Below, one piece after another: positions 41,410 through 48,954 of a stretch of 64,000 bases of DNA. The notes under the pieces are model-generated. The model had not been told where the DNA came from and made no database searches. It saw nothing but the letters and a program-made list of their open reading frames with translations. The stretch lies in assembly GCF_039634785.1 (NCBI RefSeq), contig NZ_JBBIAB010000012.1:110301-174300 (forward strand), written 5' to 3'. Position numbers and translations under genes: made by a program. How positions within the stretch are numbered: position 1 is the first letter of the stretch; the number at the start of each line of letters is the position of its first letter. The DNA is from Tistrella mobilis (GTDB taxonomy: Bacteria; Pseudomonadota; Alphaproteobacteria; Tistrellales; Tistrellaceae).

Positions 41410-42864
41410 TCAGGCGGCGCTGGCGCGCGGGGTGGTCTGGGCGGCGGCCAGTGCGGTCAGGTCCACGGCCGGGGCCTTGATCGCGAACTGGCGGATATAG
41501 CCGACCGGGTCGGCCGGATCGAAGCGGGTGCCGTCGAAGAACACATCCGGGCCCATGGCGATCGGCCGGGTCGCGCGGGTCAGGGTCCAGGCGGAGGTGT
41601 TGATACCTTCGGGCTTGCGATCGATGGTCGGTGTGGCAATGTCCATCTGGGCCGCGACCTTGCGGTAGAGATCGGGTCTGTAGACCGCGGCCGCGGTGGC
41701 GGCGATGTCGACCGGCCGGTCGATCTGGCCCCAGCGGATCATCTGGGTCAGCGTCCATTCGGCATGGCTGATCCAGGGGAAGTTGGCGGCATAGCGGCTG
41801 AAGACGTTGAAATCGGGCAGCGGGCGCGGCGCCTCGTCGGCGGCATAGCGGAAGGTGCCGGTCATCGACATCCGCACCACCTCGGCCGGCGCATTCACAT
41901 AGGCGCGGCCGGCGATGATGTCGGCGGCCTCCGCCCGGTTCGCCGGATCGTCCAGCCACTGGCCGGCGGCGATCACCGCGCGCAGCATCGCCTCGTGGGT
42001 CGCGGGGTTCTTCTCCGCCCAGTCGGCGGCGACGCCCAGCACCTTTTCGGGCTGATTGGCCCAGAGCTCGACGCTGGTGATCGCGACCTTGCCGATGCCG
42101 GCCTCGACCGCGCGTTCGTTCCAGGGTTCGCCCACGCAATAGCCGTCGCAATTGCCGGCACGCAGATTGGCGACCATCTGCGGCGGCGGGATTACGATGA
42201 TGCGCAGATCGGCATCCGGATCGATCCCGGCCGAGGCCAGCCAGTAGCGCAGCTCGTACATATGCGACGACACCGGGAAGACCGCGGCAAAGGTCAGCGG
42301 CGCCTTGCCGGCGGCCTTGTCGGCATCGATCACCGCCTTCAGCGCCCGGGCGGTCATCGGCCGTTCGGCCATCGCCGCCGGGTCGGCCGCAACCATCCGG
42401 TCATGGAGCGCGTTGGACAGCGTGATCGCATTGCCGTTCAGGTCCAGCGACAGGGCGGTCACCTGCGCCTGGGGAATGGCGCCGAGACCCAGGGTCGCGG
42501 CGATCGGCATGCCGGCCAGCATATGGGCGGCATCCAGCGCGCCGATGGTCATCTTGTCGCGGATATTGGCCCAGGACGCCTCTTTCGACAGGGTGACCTT
42601 CAGGCCTTCGCGCTTGAAGAATCCCTTCTCATGGGCGATGACCAGGGGGGCGCAATCGGTCAGCGGAATGAAGCCGATGGCAAGGTCGGTCTTCTCGGGC
42701 GCCGCACCGGTCGCGGCGGCAAAGGCGCCGCCCGGCAGCAGCAGCCTTGCGGCGGCCAGCGTCGCGGCGGCCCCCAGCAGCCCCCGCCGGCTGATCCGGA
42801 AGCGGCGCGCATCCGCGGCGGCGGAGGCGTCGGGAGAGGCGGGCGGAATGATCTTGTCGGTCAT
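41410..42864 (-). CDS. nrtA: Nitrate ABC transporter substrate-binding protein (Tat signal)
   Basis: 484-residue NrtA/CmpA-type periplasmic protein. The N-terminus carries a twin-arginine signal (FRISRRGLLGAAATLAAARL, then GGAFAA). The mature region begins with TDLAIGFIPLTDCAPLVIAHEKG, the family opening, and contains NCDGYCVGEPWNERAVE, part of the nitrate site in the family. It captures nitrate for NrtBD. It is the first gene of the assimilation operon, with a sigma-54-like promoter 65 bases upstream. Confidence 0.95.
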   Translation of the reverse strand: MTDKIIPPASPDASAAADARRFRISRRGLLGAAATLAAARLLLPGGAFAAATGAAPEKTDLAIGFIPLTDCAPLVIAHEKGFFKREGLKVTLSKEASWANIRDKMTIGALDAAHMLAGMPIAATLGLGAIPQAQVTALSLDLNGNAITLSNALHDRMVAADPAAMAERPMTARALKAVIDADKAAGKAPLTFAAVFPVSSHMYELRYWLASAGIDPDADLRIIVIPPPQMVANLRAGNCDGYCVGEPWNERAVEAGIGKVAITSVELWANQPEKVLGVAADWAEKNPATHEAMLRAVIAAGQWLDDPANRAEAADIIAGRAYVNAPAEVVRMSMTGTFRYAADEAPRPLPDFNVFSRYAANFPWISHAEWTLTQMIRWGQIDRPVDIAATAAAVYRPDLYRKVAAQMDIATPTIDRKPEGINTSAWTLTRATRPIAMGPDVFFDGTRFDPADPVGYIRQFAIKAPAVDLTALAAAQTTPRASAA

Positions 42865-42905
42865 GGGCTCAGGCTCTCGCAGATGGCGGCAGCAGGCGGG
42901 GGTCT

Positions 42906-42923
42906 CTTGGTATCGACACCAAG
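42906..42923 (-). repeat. Small inverted repeat at the nas operon leader
   Basis: CTTGGT (42906-42911) and ACCAAG (42918-42923) flank six bases, just downstream of the sigma-54-like promoter. It overlaps the expected transcription start and could be a regulator half-site pair or leader hairpin. Confidence 0.4.
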
Positions 42924-42928
42924 GTATC

Positions 42929-42944
42929 TACAAGTTCCGTGCCA
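42929..42944 (-). promoter_or_regulatory. Sigma-54-like promoter of the nitrate assimilation operon
   Basis: The - strand reads TGGCACG (42944-42938), four bases GAAC, TTGTA (42933-42929). The consensus is TGGCACG-N4-TTGCW; only the -12 C differs. It lies 65 bases upstream of nrtA. Nitrogen-regulated sigma-54 transcription of nitrate assimilation is well established in other bacteria. The single deviation falls at a normally conserved base, so confidence is moderate. Confidence 0.6.
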
Positions 42945-42968
42945 AGCCCTGCATTCCGGCTGTATCCC

Positions 42969-42996
42969 GCGCTGCACAACGCTTTTGGTGCGGCGC
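42969..42996. promoter_or_regulatory. Possible enhancer (NtrC-like) inverted repeat
   Basis: GCGCTGCAC (42969-42977) and GTGCGGCGC (42988-42996) form a 9-bp inverted repeat with one mismatch and a 10-base centre, 25-52 bases upstream of the sigma-54-like -24 element. The inner TGCAC/GTGC halves recall NtrC sites, but the spacing is three bases longer than consensus. Confidence 0.35.
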
Positions 42997-43194
42997 ATGT
43001 GGGGCGGGCTTGAGCGGTCTGATGCGGAAAATGCCTGATTTATAGGCTATTAGTCTTTTGTGCCTACTAAATGGTCAACTTTGAGCTTCGAATAGGGTCT
43101 TTCGGGTCTAAAACAGGTCTGTGGATCGACCCCGACTTGCCAACCGGCGGCGTGACGGGTATGCGGAACGGATCAGCCGGATCGGGGAGGGGAC

Positions 43195-43761
43195 ATGCGG
43201 ATCATCGGCCTGGTGGGGCCCGGCAACAGCGGCAAGACCACGCTGATCGAGGGGCTGATCCCGCTGCTTGCGGCCGGGGGGCGGCAGGTGGTCACCGTGA
43301 AGCGCAGCCATCACCGCCCGGATCTGGATCGGCCGGGCAAGGACAGCGACCGTCATCGCCGGGCCGGGGCGGCCGCTGTGGTGGTGGGCGGCGGCGGCCT
43401 GGTCGGTGTGCTGCGGGAAGAGCCGGCGACCGCGCCGGACGGCGTTTCGGAACCCGATCCGGCGGACCAGCTGCGCCGCTGGCTCACCCTTGCCGGGCCG
43501 GCGGATATCGCCATCGTCGAAGGCTTCGCCGGCGCCGGCCATCCGCGGCTGGAGGTGCTGGCCCCCGGCCGGCGCGATGCGCGCTGGCCGCTCTATCCGC
43601 GCGACGACCGGATCCTGGGCGTCGTCGTGCCCGACCCGGCAGCCCTGACCTGCGCGGCCCTCGACCGCGACATGCTGGGTGGGCGGCCGATCTTCGGCCG
43701 CGACGATCTGCATGCCGTGGCAGGTTTCGTGCTGTCTGAGGCGTGGCCCTCCTGGTCCTGA
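43195..43761 (+). CDS. mobB: Molybdopterin-guanine dinucleotide biosynthesis protein MobB
   Basis: 188-residue P-loop GTPase-like protein. The Walker A motif GPGNSGKTT is at residues 8-16, and KRSHHRPDLDRPGKDSDRHR is the MobB signature with switch residues. IAIVEGFAGAGHP is the Walker B region. MobB assists MobA in forming the guanine dinucleotide form of Mo cofactor, the form used by NasA. The gene is divergent from the nitrate operon with a GGGGAGGGG-rich ribosome-binding site at the ATG. Confidence 0.92.
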   Translation: MRIIGLVGPGNSGKTTLIEGLIPLLAAGGRQVVTVKRSHHRPDLDRPGKDSDRHRRAGAAAVVVGGGGLVGVLREEPATAPDGVSEPDPADQLRRWLTLAGPADIAIVEGFAGAGHPRLEVLAPGRRDARWPLYPRDDRILGVVVPDPAALTCAALDRDMLGGRPIFGRDDLHAVAGFVLSEAWPSWS

Positions 43762-43765
43762 TAAA

Positions 43766-43784
43766 CCATCGGTTTAGTCGATGG
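43766..43784. repeat. Inverted repeat after mobB
   Basis: CCATCG (43766-43771) and CGATGG (43779-43784) around seven bases, between the mobB stop and the BenE-like gene. It could be an operator for the transporter; it is weak as a terminator. Confidence 0.35.
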
Positions 43785-43802
43785 AAACGTCATGACATTC
43801 GC

Positions 43803-45053
43803 GTGGAACGCTTGCGCCGGCGGCCCGTATGGCGGAAAGTGCGGTCCTCTCCCCAGCCGTCTCCGGGACCCCATCCCTTGCCGCTCGCTTCGCTCTCCGC
43901 TGCCCTCATCGCCGCCCTGGTCGGCTTCGGCGGCACCGTCGCCCTGATCGTCCAGGCCGGCCAGGCCCTGGGCGGCACACCTGATCAGATCACCTCGGCG
44001 GTCACCGCCCTCTGTCTCGGCATTGCGCTGCCCGGTGCGCTGCTCAGCTTCCGGCTGCGCATGCCGGTGGTGCTGGCCTGGTCGACACCGGGGGCGGCCC
44101 TGCTCGCCGCCTCGACCCTTCATGCCGGCTGGGCCGAAGCGACCGGCGCCTTCATGGCGGCTGCGCTGATGATGATCATCCTGGGGTTGGTGCCGGCGCT
44201 GGGCCGGCTGGCCGCCAGGATCCCGGCGGCCGTCGCCGCCGCCATGCTCGCGGGCGTGCTGCTGCCCTTCTGCATGTCGCTGTTCCGCGCCTTGCAGAGC
44301 GATGCCCTGCTCGCGGGGCTGGTGCTGATCGTCTTCGTGGTCGCCCGGCAGCGCGCGCCCACTTTCGCCCTGCTGATCGTGCTGGTGGTGGCGGTCGCGG
44401 CGGTGGTGCTGGGTGGCAATTTCACCGCACCGCATGACGGCGACCTCTTCGGCAGTCTGGTGCCGGTGATGCCGGTCTTCGATCCGGCGGTGATCATCAG
44501 CCTGGGCCTGCCGCTGTTTCTGGTGACGCTGGTCTCGCAGAACCTGCCGGGTTTCGTGGTGCTGGCCCAGGCCGGCTATACCGCGCCCACCCGGCCGGTG
44601 CTGACGCTCACCGGCCTCGCCTCGCTGCTGCTGGCTCCGATGGGCGCCCATGCGGTCAATCTGGCGGCGATCACCGCCGCGATCTGCACCGGCCCCGATG
44701 CCCATCCCGACCCGCGCCGACGCTGGGTCACCGGCATCGCCTATGCGGGTTTCTATGTGCTGCTGGCCCTGTTTTCGGCACCGCTGGTCGATCTGTTCAT
44801 GGGGCTGCCGCGCGACACCATCCAGATCATCACCGGCGTGGCCCTGCTCGGCCCGCTCACCGGGTCGATCGCGGGCATGCTGTCGAACCCCGACGACCGA
44901 GAGGTGGCGGTGATGACCTTCGCCGCCACGGCCTCGGGTGTCACCCTGTTCGGCATCGGCTCGGCCTTCTGGGGGCTGGTGACCGGCTTCCTGGTGCTGG
45001 CGGCCCGGCGCCTGCTGGCCCGGCGGCGCGACGTGGTGCGCGGTTCCGCATGA
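43803..45053 (+). CDS. BenE family (benzoate/proton symporter-like) transporter
   Basis: About 416 residues with 11-12 membrane helices. The first helix, SAALIAALVGFGGTVALIVQAG, and the following VVLAWSTPGAALLA are BenE signatures, and GLPLFLVTLVSQNLPGFVVL is also family-typical. The substrate is not certain; benzoate transport is known for one member only. The start is unclear: GTG at 43803 or 43839, or a TTG near 43877, none with a good ribosome-binding site. The region before the first helix is basic and may be untranslated. Confidence 0.85.
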   Translation: MERLRRRPVWRKVRSSPQPSPGPHPLPLASLSAALIAALVGFGGTVALIVQAGQALGGTPDQITSAVTALCLGIALPGALLSFRLRMPVVLAWSTPGAALLAASTLHAGWAEATGAFMAAALMMIILGLVPALGRLAARIPAAVAAAMLAGVLLPFCMSLFRALQSDALLAGLVLIVFVVARQRAPTFALLIVLVVAVAAVVLGGNFTAPHDGDLFGSLVPVMPVFDPAVIISLGLPLFLVTLVSQNLPGFVVLAQAGYTAPTRPVLTLTGLASLLLAPMGAHAVNLAAITAAICTGPDAHPDPRRRWVTGIAYAGFYVLLALFSAPLVDLFMGLPRDTIQIITGVALLGPLTGSIAGMLSNPDDREVAVMTFAATASGVTLFGIGSAFWGLVTGFLVLAARRLLARRRDVVRGSA

Positions 45054-45148
45054 CCGGGGCTGTCAGGGTTGCAGCATGGGCGCGTGTGCGCACCGTCTTC
45101 GCGCGCTAAGGTTTGCGGCGTCATCCGTCAGCGGAGAGCCGGAACGCC

Positions 45149-46441
45149 GTGTCAGCAGAACTGTCCAGCCCCCCTGAGCCCGGTTCCGGCGCGCGCCCGC
45201 CCCGAACCCTTCGCATGATCGCCGTGATGTGCCTGTGCGAGGTGCTGTCCATGGCGGCCTATGGGTGCTATCCGGCCCTGTTGCCGCTGCTGCGCGACGA
45301 CTGGCGCCTCAGCAACGGCACGGCCGGCTGGATTTCTTCGGCCTTCTTCGTGGGCTATGTCGCGGCGGTGCCGGTGCTGACCGGTGCCACCGACCGGGTC
45401 GATGCCCGGCGGGTCTATATCGGCTCGCTCACCCTGATCGCGCTGGCCACACTCGGCTTCGGCAGTTTTGCCACCGGGCCACTGTCGGCCGGCCTGTTCC
45501 AGGCGCTGGCCGGTGCCGGTTTCGCCGGGTCCTACATGCCCGGCCTCAAGATCCTGAGCGATCATGTCCGCGGCCCCAAGGCCAGCCGGGCGGTCGCCAG
45601 CTATACCGCCTGCTTCTCGCTGGGGGCCGGGCTGTCGGTCTGGCTGGCGGGGCTGGTGGCCGCCGCCGGCGGCTGGCAGGCCGGGTTCTGGTCGGCGGGG
45701 GCACTGGCGGCCACGGCGCTGGTGCTGGCGCTGATCGCGGTGCCGGCAACACCGCCGCCCGCGCCGGCCGCCGGCATCCGCCATCGCTCCTGGTGGATGC
45801 CGCCGGATTTCCGGCCGGTGCTGCGCAACCGCCGGGCCATCGCCTATACGCTCGCCTATGCCGGCCATTGCTGGGAGATGTTCGGCCTGCGCAGCTGGCT
45901 GGTGGCCTTTCTGGTCCATGCCGGCGCCGCGGCCGCCTGGGCCAGCAGCCTGGGCGGCGCGATCATCGCCTCGGGGATTCTGACCAGTTTCTTCGGCAAC
46001 GAGATGGCGATGCGGCTTGGTCGTCGGCGCTGGATCACGGTCGCGATGTCGGTGACGGCGGTGCTGGCCGGCGTGACCGCGGCGGTCGCCGGCGCACCGC
46101 TCGCCCTCGTGCTGGTGGTGGTGGCGGTCTACAATCTGATGGTCATGGCCGACAGCGCCTCGCTGACCGCGGGCGCGGTCGCCGAAAGCGATCCGTCGGT
46201 GCGCGGGGCCGCGATGGCCATGCATGCGCTGCTGGGCTTCGGCGGCGCGATCCTGTCGCCGATCACCTTCGGTCTGGCGCTCGACGGGGCAGGGGGCGAC
46301 GGCGACCCGCTGGGCTGGGCGGCGGGTTTCGCGGTGCTGGCGGCGGGCGGGCTGATCGGCCTTGCCGCCTTCCGCAGGATCGGCAGGGACGGCCCACCTC
46401 CGCCTGTGATGATTTCGGGGGAGGACCGTGGCAACGGTTGA
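45149..46441 (+). CDS. MFS transporter
   Basis: 430-residue major facilitator with 12 predicted helices. The loop 2-3 motif is recognisable as GATDRVDARRVYIGSL, and ASYTACFSLGAGLSVWLAG is in helix 5. The central loop contains SWWMPPDFRPVLRNRRAIAYTLAY. The substrate is unknown (nitrate/cyanate-type and drug transporters share this layout). The GTG at 45149 is chosen with GGA eight bases upstream; no ATG lies earlier in frame without loss of family match. Confidence 0.87.
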   Translation: MSAELSSPPEPGSGARPPRTLRMIAVMCLCEVLSMAAYGCYPALLPLLRDDWRLSNGTAGWISSAFFVGYVAAVPVLTGATDRVDARRVYIGSLTLIALATLGFGSFATGPLSAGLFQALAGAGFAGSYMPGLKILSDHVRGPKASRAVASYTACFSLGAGLSVWLAGLVAAAGGWQAGFWSAGALAATALVLALIAVPATPPPAPAAGIRHRSWWMPPDFRPVLRNRRAIAYTLAYAGHCWEMFGLRSWLVAFLVHAGAAAAWASSLGGAIIASGILTSFFGNEMAMRLGRRRWITVAMSVTAVLAGVTAAVAGAPLALVLVVVAVYNLMVMADSASLTAGAVAESDPSVRGAAMAMHALLGFGGAILSPITFGLALDGAGGDGDPLGWAAGFAVLAAGGLIGLAAFRRIGRDGPPPPVMISGEDRGNG

Positions 46442-46511
46442 TCCGTCATGCACGTGCCCCATATTCTGGCCATGATCCGGGCAGCAGCAGGACCGATGAT
46501 CGGAGGACACC

Positions 46512-47420
46512 ATACCTGATCTCGCATCCATAGATCCGGTCTGGCTGGGCCTGGGCGGCAGCCTGCTTGCAGGCCTTGCGACCGGTCTCGGCGCGCTACC
46601 CGTGCTGGTGATCCGACGGCCGGGCATCCGGCGGGAAAACCTGCTGCTGGGCGGTGCCGCGGGCGTGATGCTGGCCGCCGCTCTGTTGTCGCTGCTGGTG
46701 CCGGCGCTTGGAAGCTCGGTCGCCCGCTATGGCGCGCTCTGGGGCGCCCTCGGCATCGGGGTCGCCATCGGGCTGGGGGCCGCGGCGATCGCGGCCCTGC
46801 ACGCCGTGGTGCCGCATCTGCATGTCCAGCAGGATGACGAGGCGGTCGACCACACCCTGCGCAGCCCCCATGGACCCGGCAGCCCGGCCATGGTCGCGGC
46901 GGGCGGCGATGCGCTTCTGGTGGTCGATGGCGGCGGAATGGCGGCGATCGATGCCCGGCGGATGGCGCCGGCCCTGCTGATGGTGCTGGCGATCGCGCTC
47001 CACAATCTGCCCGAAGGTCTGGCGGTCGGCGTCGGGCTCGGCGGCTCGGGGGCCGAGGGCGGCGGCGATCTGGGCCAGGGCATTGCGCTGGCGATCGGCA
47101 TCATGATCCAGAACCTGCCGGAAGGCTTCGTCGCGGCGGTGGGCATGATGATGACCGGGGCCAGCCGTATGACGGCACTTCTGGTCGCCTTCGGCACCGG
47201 CGCGCTGGAAATCATCGGCGGCGGCCTGGGCGTCGCCCTTGCCGGGCTGGGTGCCGGGGTGCTGCCCTGGACCATGGCGTTCGCGGCTGGCGCGATGATC
47301 TTCGTCGTCAGCCATGAGATGATCCCCGAAACCCATCGCCATGGCCAGGAGATGGGGGCGAGCTGGGCACTGATCGCCGGCTTTGCCGTTATGACCGCAA
47401 TCGCCGCCGGCTTCGGTTGA
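46512..47420 (+). CDS. ZIP family metal transporter with apparent ATA start codon
   Basis: Divalent metal (Zn/Fe/Mn) importer of the ZIP family, about 302 residues. The frame opens at 46500 and lacks any ATG, GTG or TTG before 46602. Translation from 46602 would remove the first membrane helix (VWLGLGGSLLAGLATGLGAL), which the family requires. GGAGG (46502-46506) stands exactly five bases before ATA at 46512, so that ATA is the likely start. Later motifs include IALHNLPEGLAVGVG and IMIQNLPEGFVAAVGM, which carry the metal-site His/Asn/Glu residues of helices IV and V. An inserted polar loop lies at about 85-125. Encapsulin genes follow on the same strand. Confidence 0.83.
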   Translation: MPDLASIDPVWLGLGGSLLAGLATGLGALPVLVIRRPGIRRENLLLGGAAGVMLAAALLSLLVPALGSSVARYGALWGALGIGVAIGLGAAAIAALHAVVPHLHVQQDDEAVDHTLRSPHGPGSPAMVAAGGDALLVVDGGGMAAIDARRMAPALLMVLAIALHNLPEGLAVGVGLGGSGAEGGGDLGQGIALAIGIMIQNLPEGFVAAVGMMMTGASRMTALLVAFGTGALEIIGGGLGVALAGLGAGVLPWTMAFAAGAMIFVVSHEMIPETHRHGQEMGASWALIAGFAVMTAIAAGFG

Positions 47421-47454
47421 GGCCGGCTTGGGTTTGACGCCGGCTTCGGTTTGA
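47405..47454 (+). repeat. Three tandem 16-17 bp repeats at the end of the ZIP gene
   Basis: GCCGGCTTCGGTTGAG (47405-47420), GCCGGCTTGGGTTTGAC (47421-47437) and GCCGGCTTCGGTTTGAC (47438-47454) lie head to tail. The first contains the ZIP stop codon. They probably arose by slippage of the 3' end and occupy the promoter/leader region of encFtn. Confidence 0.85.
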
Positions 47455-47575
47455 CGGCTGTGGTGGCAAAAAAACCGGGACCACGGAAACACGAAGCGGC
47501 GGCCCTGCAGACCGCTGCCCTGGACGAGATGGCGCCGGCCGACCGGCGCGACGAAACGAAGAAGGAGACGAGCAG

Positions 47576-47959
47576 ATGGCCGGAGAGGTCCTGCATGCCC
47601 CGCGCGAGAAGCTGAGCCGCCACACCCTGGCGCTCCATCATGCAATCTCGTCGCTGATGGAAGAGCTGGAGGCGGTGGACTGGTACCGCCAGCGGGCCGA
47701 TGACTGCGAGGACGACGAGCTGCGCGAGATCCTGCTGCACAATATGCGCGAGGAAATCGAGCACGCCATGATGACGCTGGAATGGCTGCGCCGGAACGAC
47801 GGCGACTTTGCCGAGCAGATCAAGACCTATCTGTTCACCGAAGGCCCGATCACCGAGGTGGAGGAAAGCGCCACCGGCGGCGGTGACGAGACGGGCGGTG
47901 GCGGAGAGGGCGGCGGCGGTGACGGCCTGACCATCGGCCGCATGAAGAAGCGCCGCTGA
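47576..47959 (+). CDS. Encapsulated ferritin-like protein (EncFtn) cargo
   Basis: 127-residue encapsulin cargo ferroxidase. By alignment with R. rubrum EncFtn the ferroxidase ligands are Glu30 and Glu60-x2-His63 (motifs MEELEAVDWY and REEIEHAMMTLEWLRR). Glu29 and Glu32 match the entry-site glutamates. The enzyme forms an annular decamer and oxidises Fe(II) for storage inside the shell. After a Gly-rich linker (about 101-117) the C-terminal targeting peptide is GLTIGRMKKRR. ATG at 47576 has AAGGAGA upstream. The shell gene follows after 47 bases. Confidence 0.97.
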   Translation: MAGEVLHAPREKLSRHTLALHHAISSLMEELEAVDWYRQRADDCEDDELREILLHNMREEIEHAMMTLEWLRRNDGDFAEQIKTYLFTEGPITEVEESATGGGDETGGGGEGGGGDGLTIGRMKKRR

Positions 47960-48006
47960 TCCGGCCCCGTCTGTCCCTTGCCGTCTATTGCCAGGAGTTT
48001 CACGAG

Positions 48007-48834
48007 ATGGATTACCTGAACCGTTCCCAGGCCCCCTTCGGCACCGATCTCTGGCGCCGGATCGACGAGGCGGCGATCGATGCCGCCCGCGACGCGCTGA
48101 CCGGCCGCCGCTTTCTGGAGGTCGACGGCCCCTATGGTGTGGGCCTGACCTCGATCGAGATCGGCAATGACGACTATTGCCGCGACCCCGGCCCCGACGA
48201 GGCCGGCGCGGTGATGAGCCGCGCGATTTCGGTGCCGATGCTGCGCAAGGGCTTTCGGCTGAGCGTGCGGCGCATCGCCTCTTCCACCGATCAGGGCCAG
48301 CCGCTGAACCTCGACCCGGTCGAGGATGCAGCCGAGGCCGTGGCCGCGCGCGAAGAGGAGATGATCTATTACGGCAACCCCGATTTCGGCCTCGAAGGCC
48401 TGTTGAGCGCCCGCGGCCGCCACGAGATCGAGGGCGGAGACTGGGCGAATATCGATCAGGCGCTGCAGGACGTGCTCGCCGCGGTGAACAGGCTGGATGA
48501 AAGCGGCCTGCGCGGCCCCTATGCGCTGGCCCTGTCGCCCCGGCTCTACAACTCGCTGTTCCGCCGCTATGACGGCAGCGACGTGCTGCAGCTGGAGCAT
48601 ATCTCCCGCGTTTGCACCGTCGGCATCTTCAAGGCGCCGATCGAAGGCGGCGTGCTGGTCGATCCGCGGGTCGGCGTGCTGGTGATCGGCCAGGATCTGC
48701 GTGCCGGCTATGGCTCGCATGACGGCATTCACCATCACCTCTACCTGTCGGAAAGCCTGGTGCTGCGCATCGACGATCCCAAGGCGATCTGCACCATCGG
48801 CGCCGATGTCGGCAAGGTGCCCGCCGGTAAGTGA
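48007..48834 (+). CDS. Family 1 encapsulin nanocompartment shell protein
   Basis: 275-residue HK97-fold shell protein. The N-terminus MDYLNRSQAPFGTDLWRRID, which forms the cargo-docking face, is typical of family 1, as are FLEVDGPYGVGLTSIE and the E-loop region with SVPMLRKGFRLSVR. The C-terminal SLVLRIDDPKAICTI is also characteristic. Shells of this length form 60-subunit T=1 particles. Paired with EncFtn it makes an iron-storage compartment. AGGAG precedes the ATG by about nine bases. Confidence 0.97.
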   Translation: MDYLNRSQAPFGTDLWRRIDEAAIDAARDALTGRRFLEVDGPYGVGLTSIEIGNDDYCRDPGPDEAGAVMSRAISVPMLRKGFRLSVRRIASSTDQGQPLNLDPVEDAAEAVAAREEEMIYYGNPDFGLEGLLSARGRHEIEGGDWANIDQALQDVLAAVNRLDESGLRGPYALALSPRLYNSLFRRYDGSDVLQLEHISRVCTVGIFKAPIEGGVLVDPRVGVLVIGQDLRAGYGSHDGIHHHLYLSESLVLRIDDPKAICTIGADVGKVPAGK

Positions 48835-48884
48835 TGCCCCGGCAAGTGATGCCGCTGCGGCCGTCCGAGGCCGGAGCTGAACGA

Positions 48885-48922
48885 CGAAACGCCGCCATCC
48901 GGACCCGGATGGCGGCGTTTCG
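48885..48922. terminator. Bidirectional terminator after encapsulin
   Basis: A perfect 16-bp stem, CGAAACGCCGCCATCC (48885-48900) with its complement at 48907-48922 and a 6-base loop, between convergent encapsulin and ABC binding-protein genes. GTTTCG at the stem base provides part of a T-tract. Confidence 0.85.
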
Positions 48923-48954
48923 TATGATAACCTCAGGTCTTAAGGTCTGGCCGC

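Larger units (their letters stand above)
42865..43194. other. Divergent control region nrtA / mobB
   Basis: 330 bases with no gene but dense candidate control elements, listed separately: a sigma-54-like promoter (42929-42944), an NtrC-like inverted repeat (42969-42996) and a small hairpin (42906-42923). The stretch around 43030-43110 is clearly AT-richer than its surroundings and may hold the mobB promoter. Confidence 0.6.

Noticed and set aside
46496..46519. Mini-ORF MIGGHHT before the ZIP gene as a gene of its own
   Set aside because: Only seven codons; kept only as a comment on possible re-initiation at the ZIP start.
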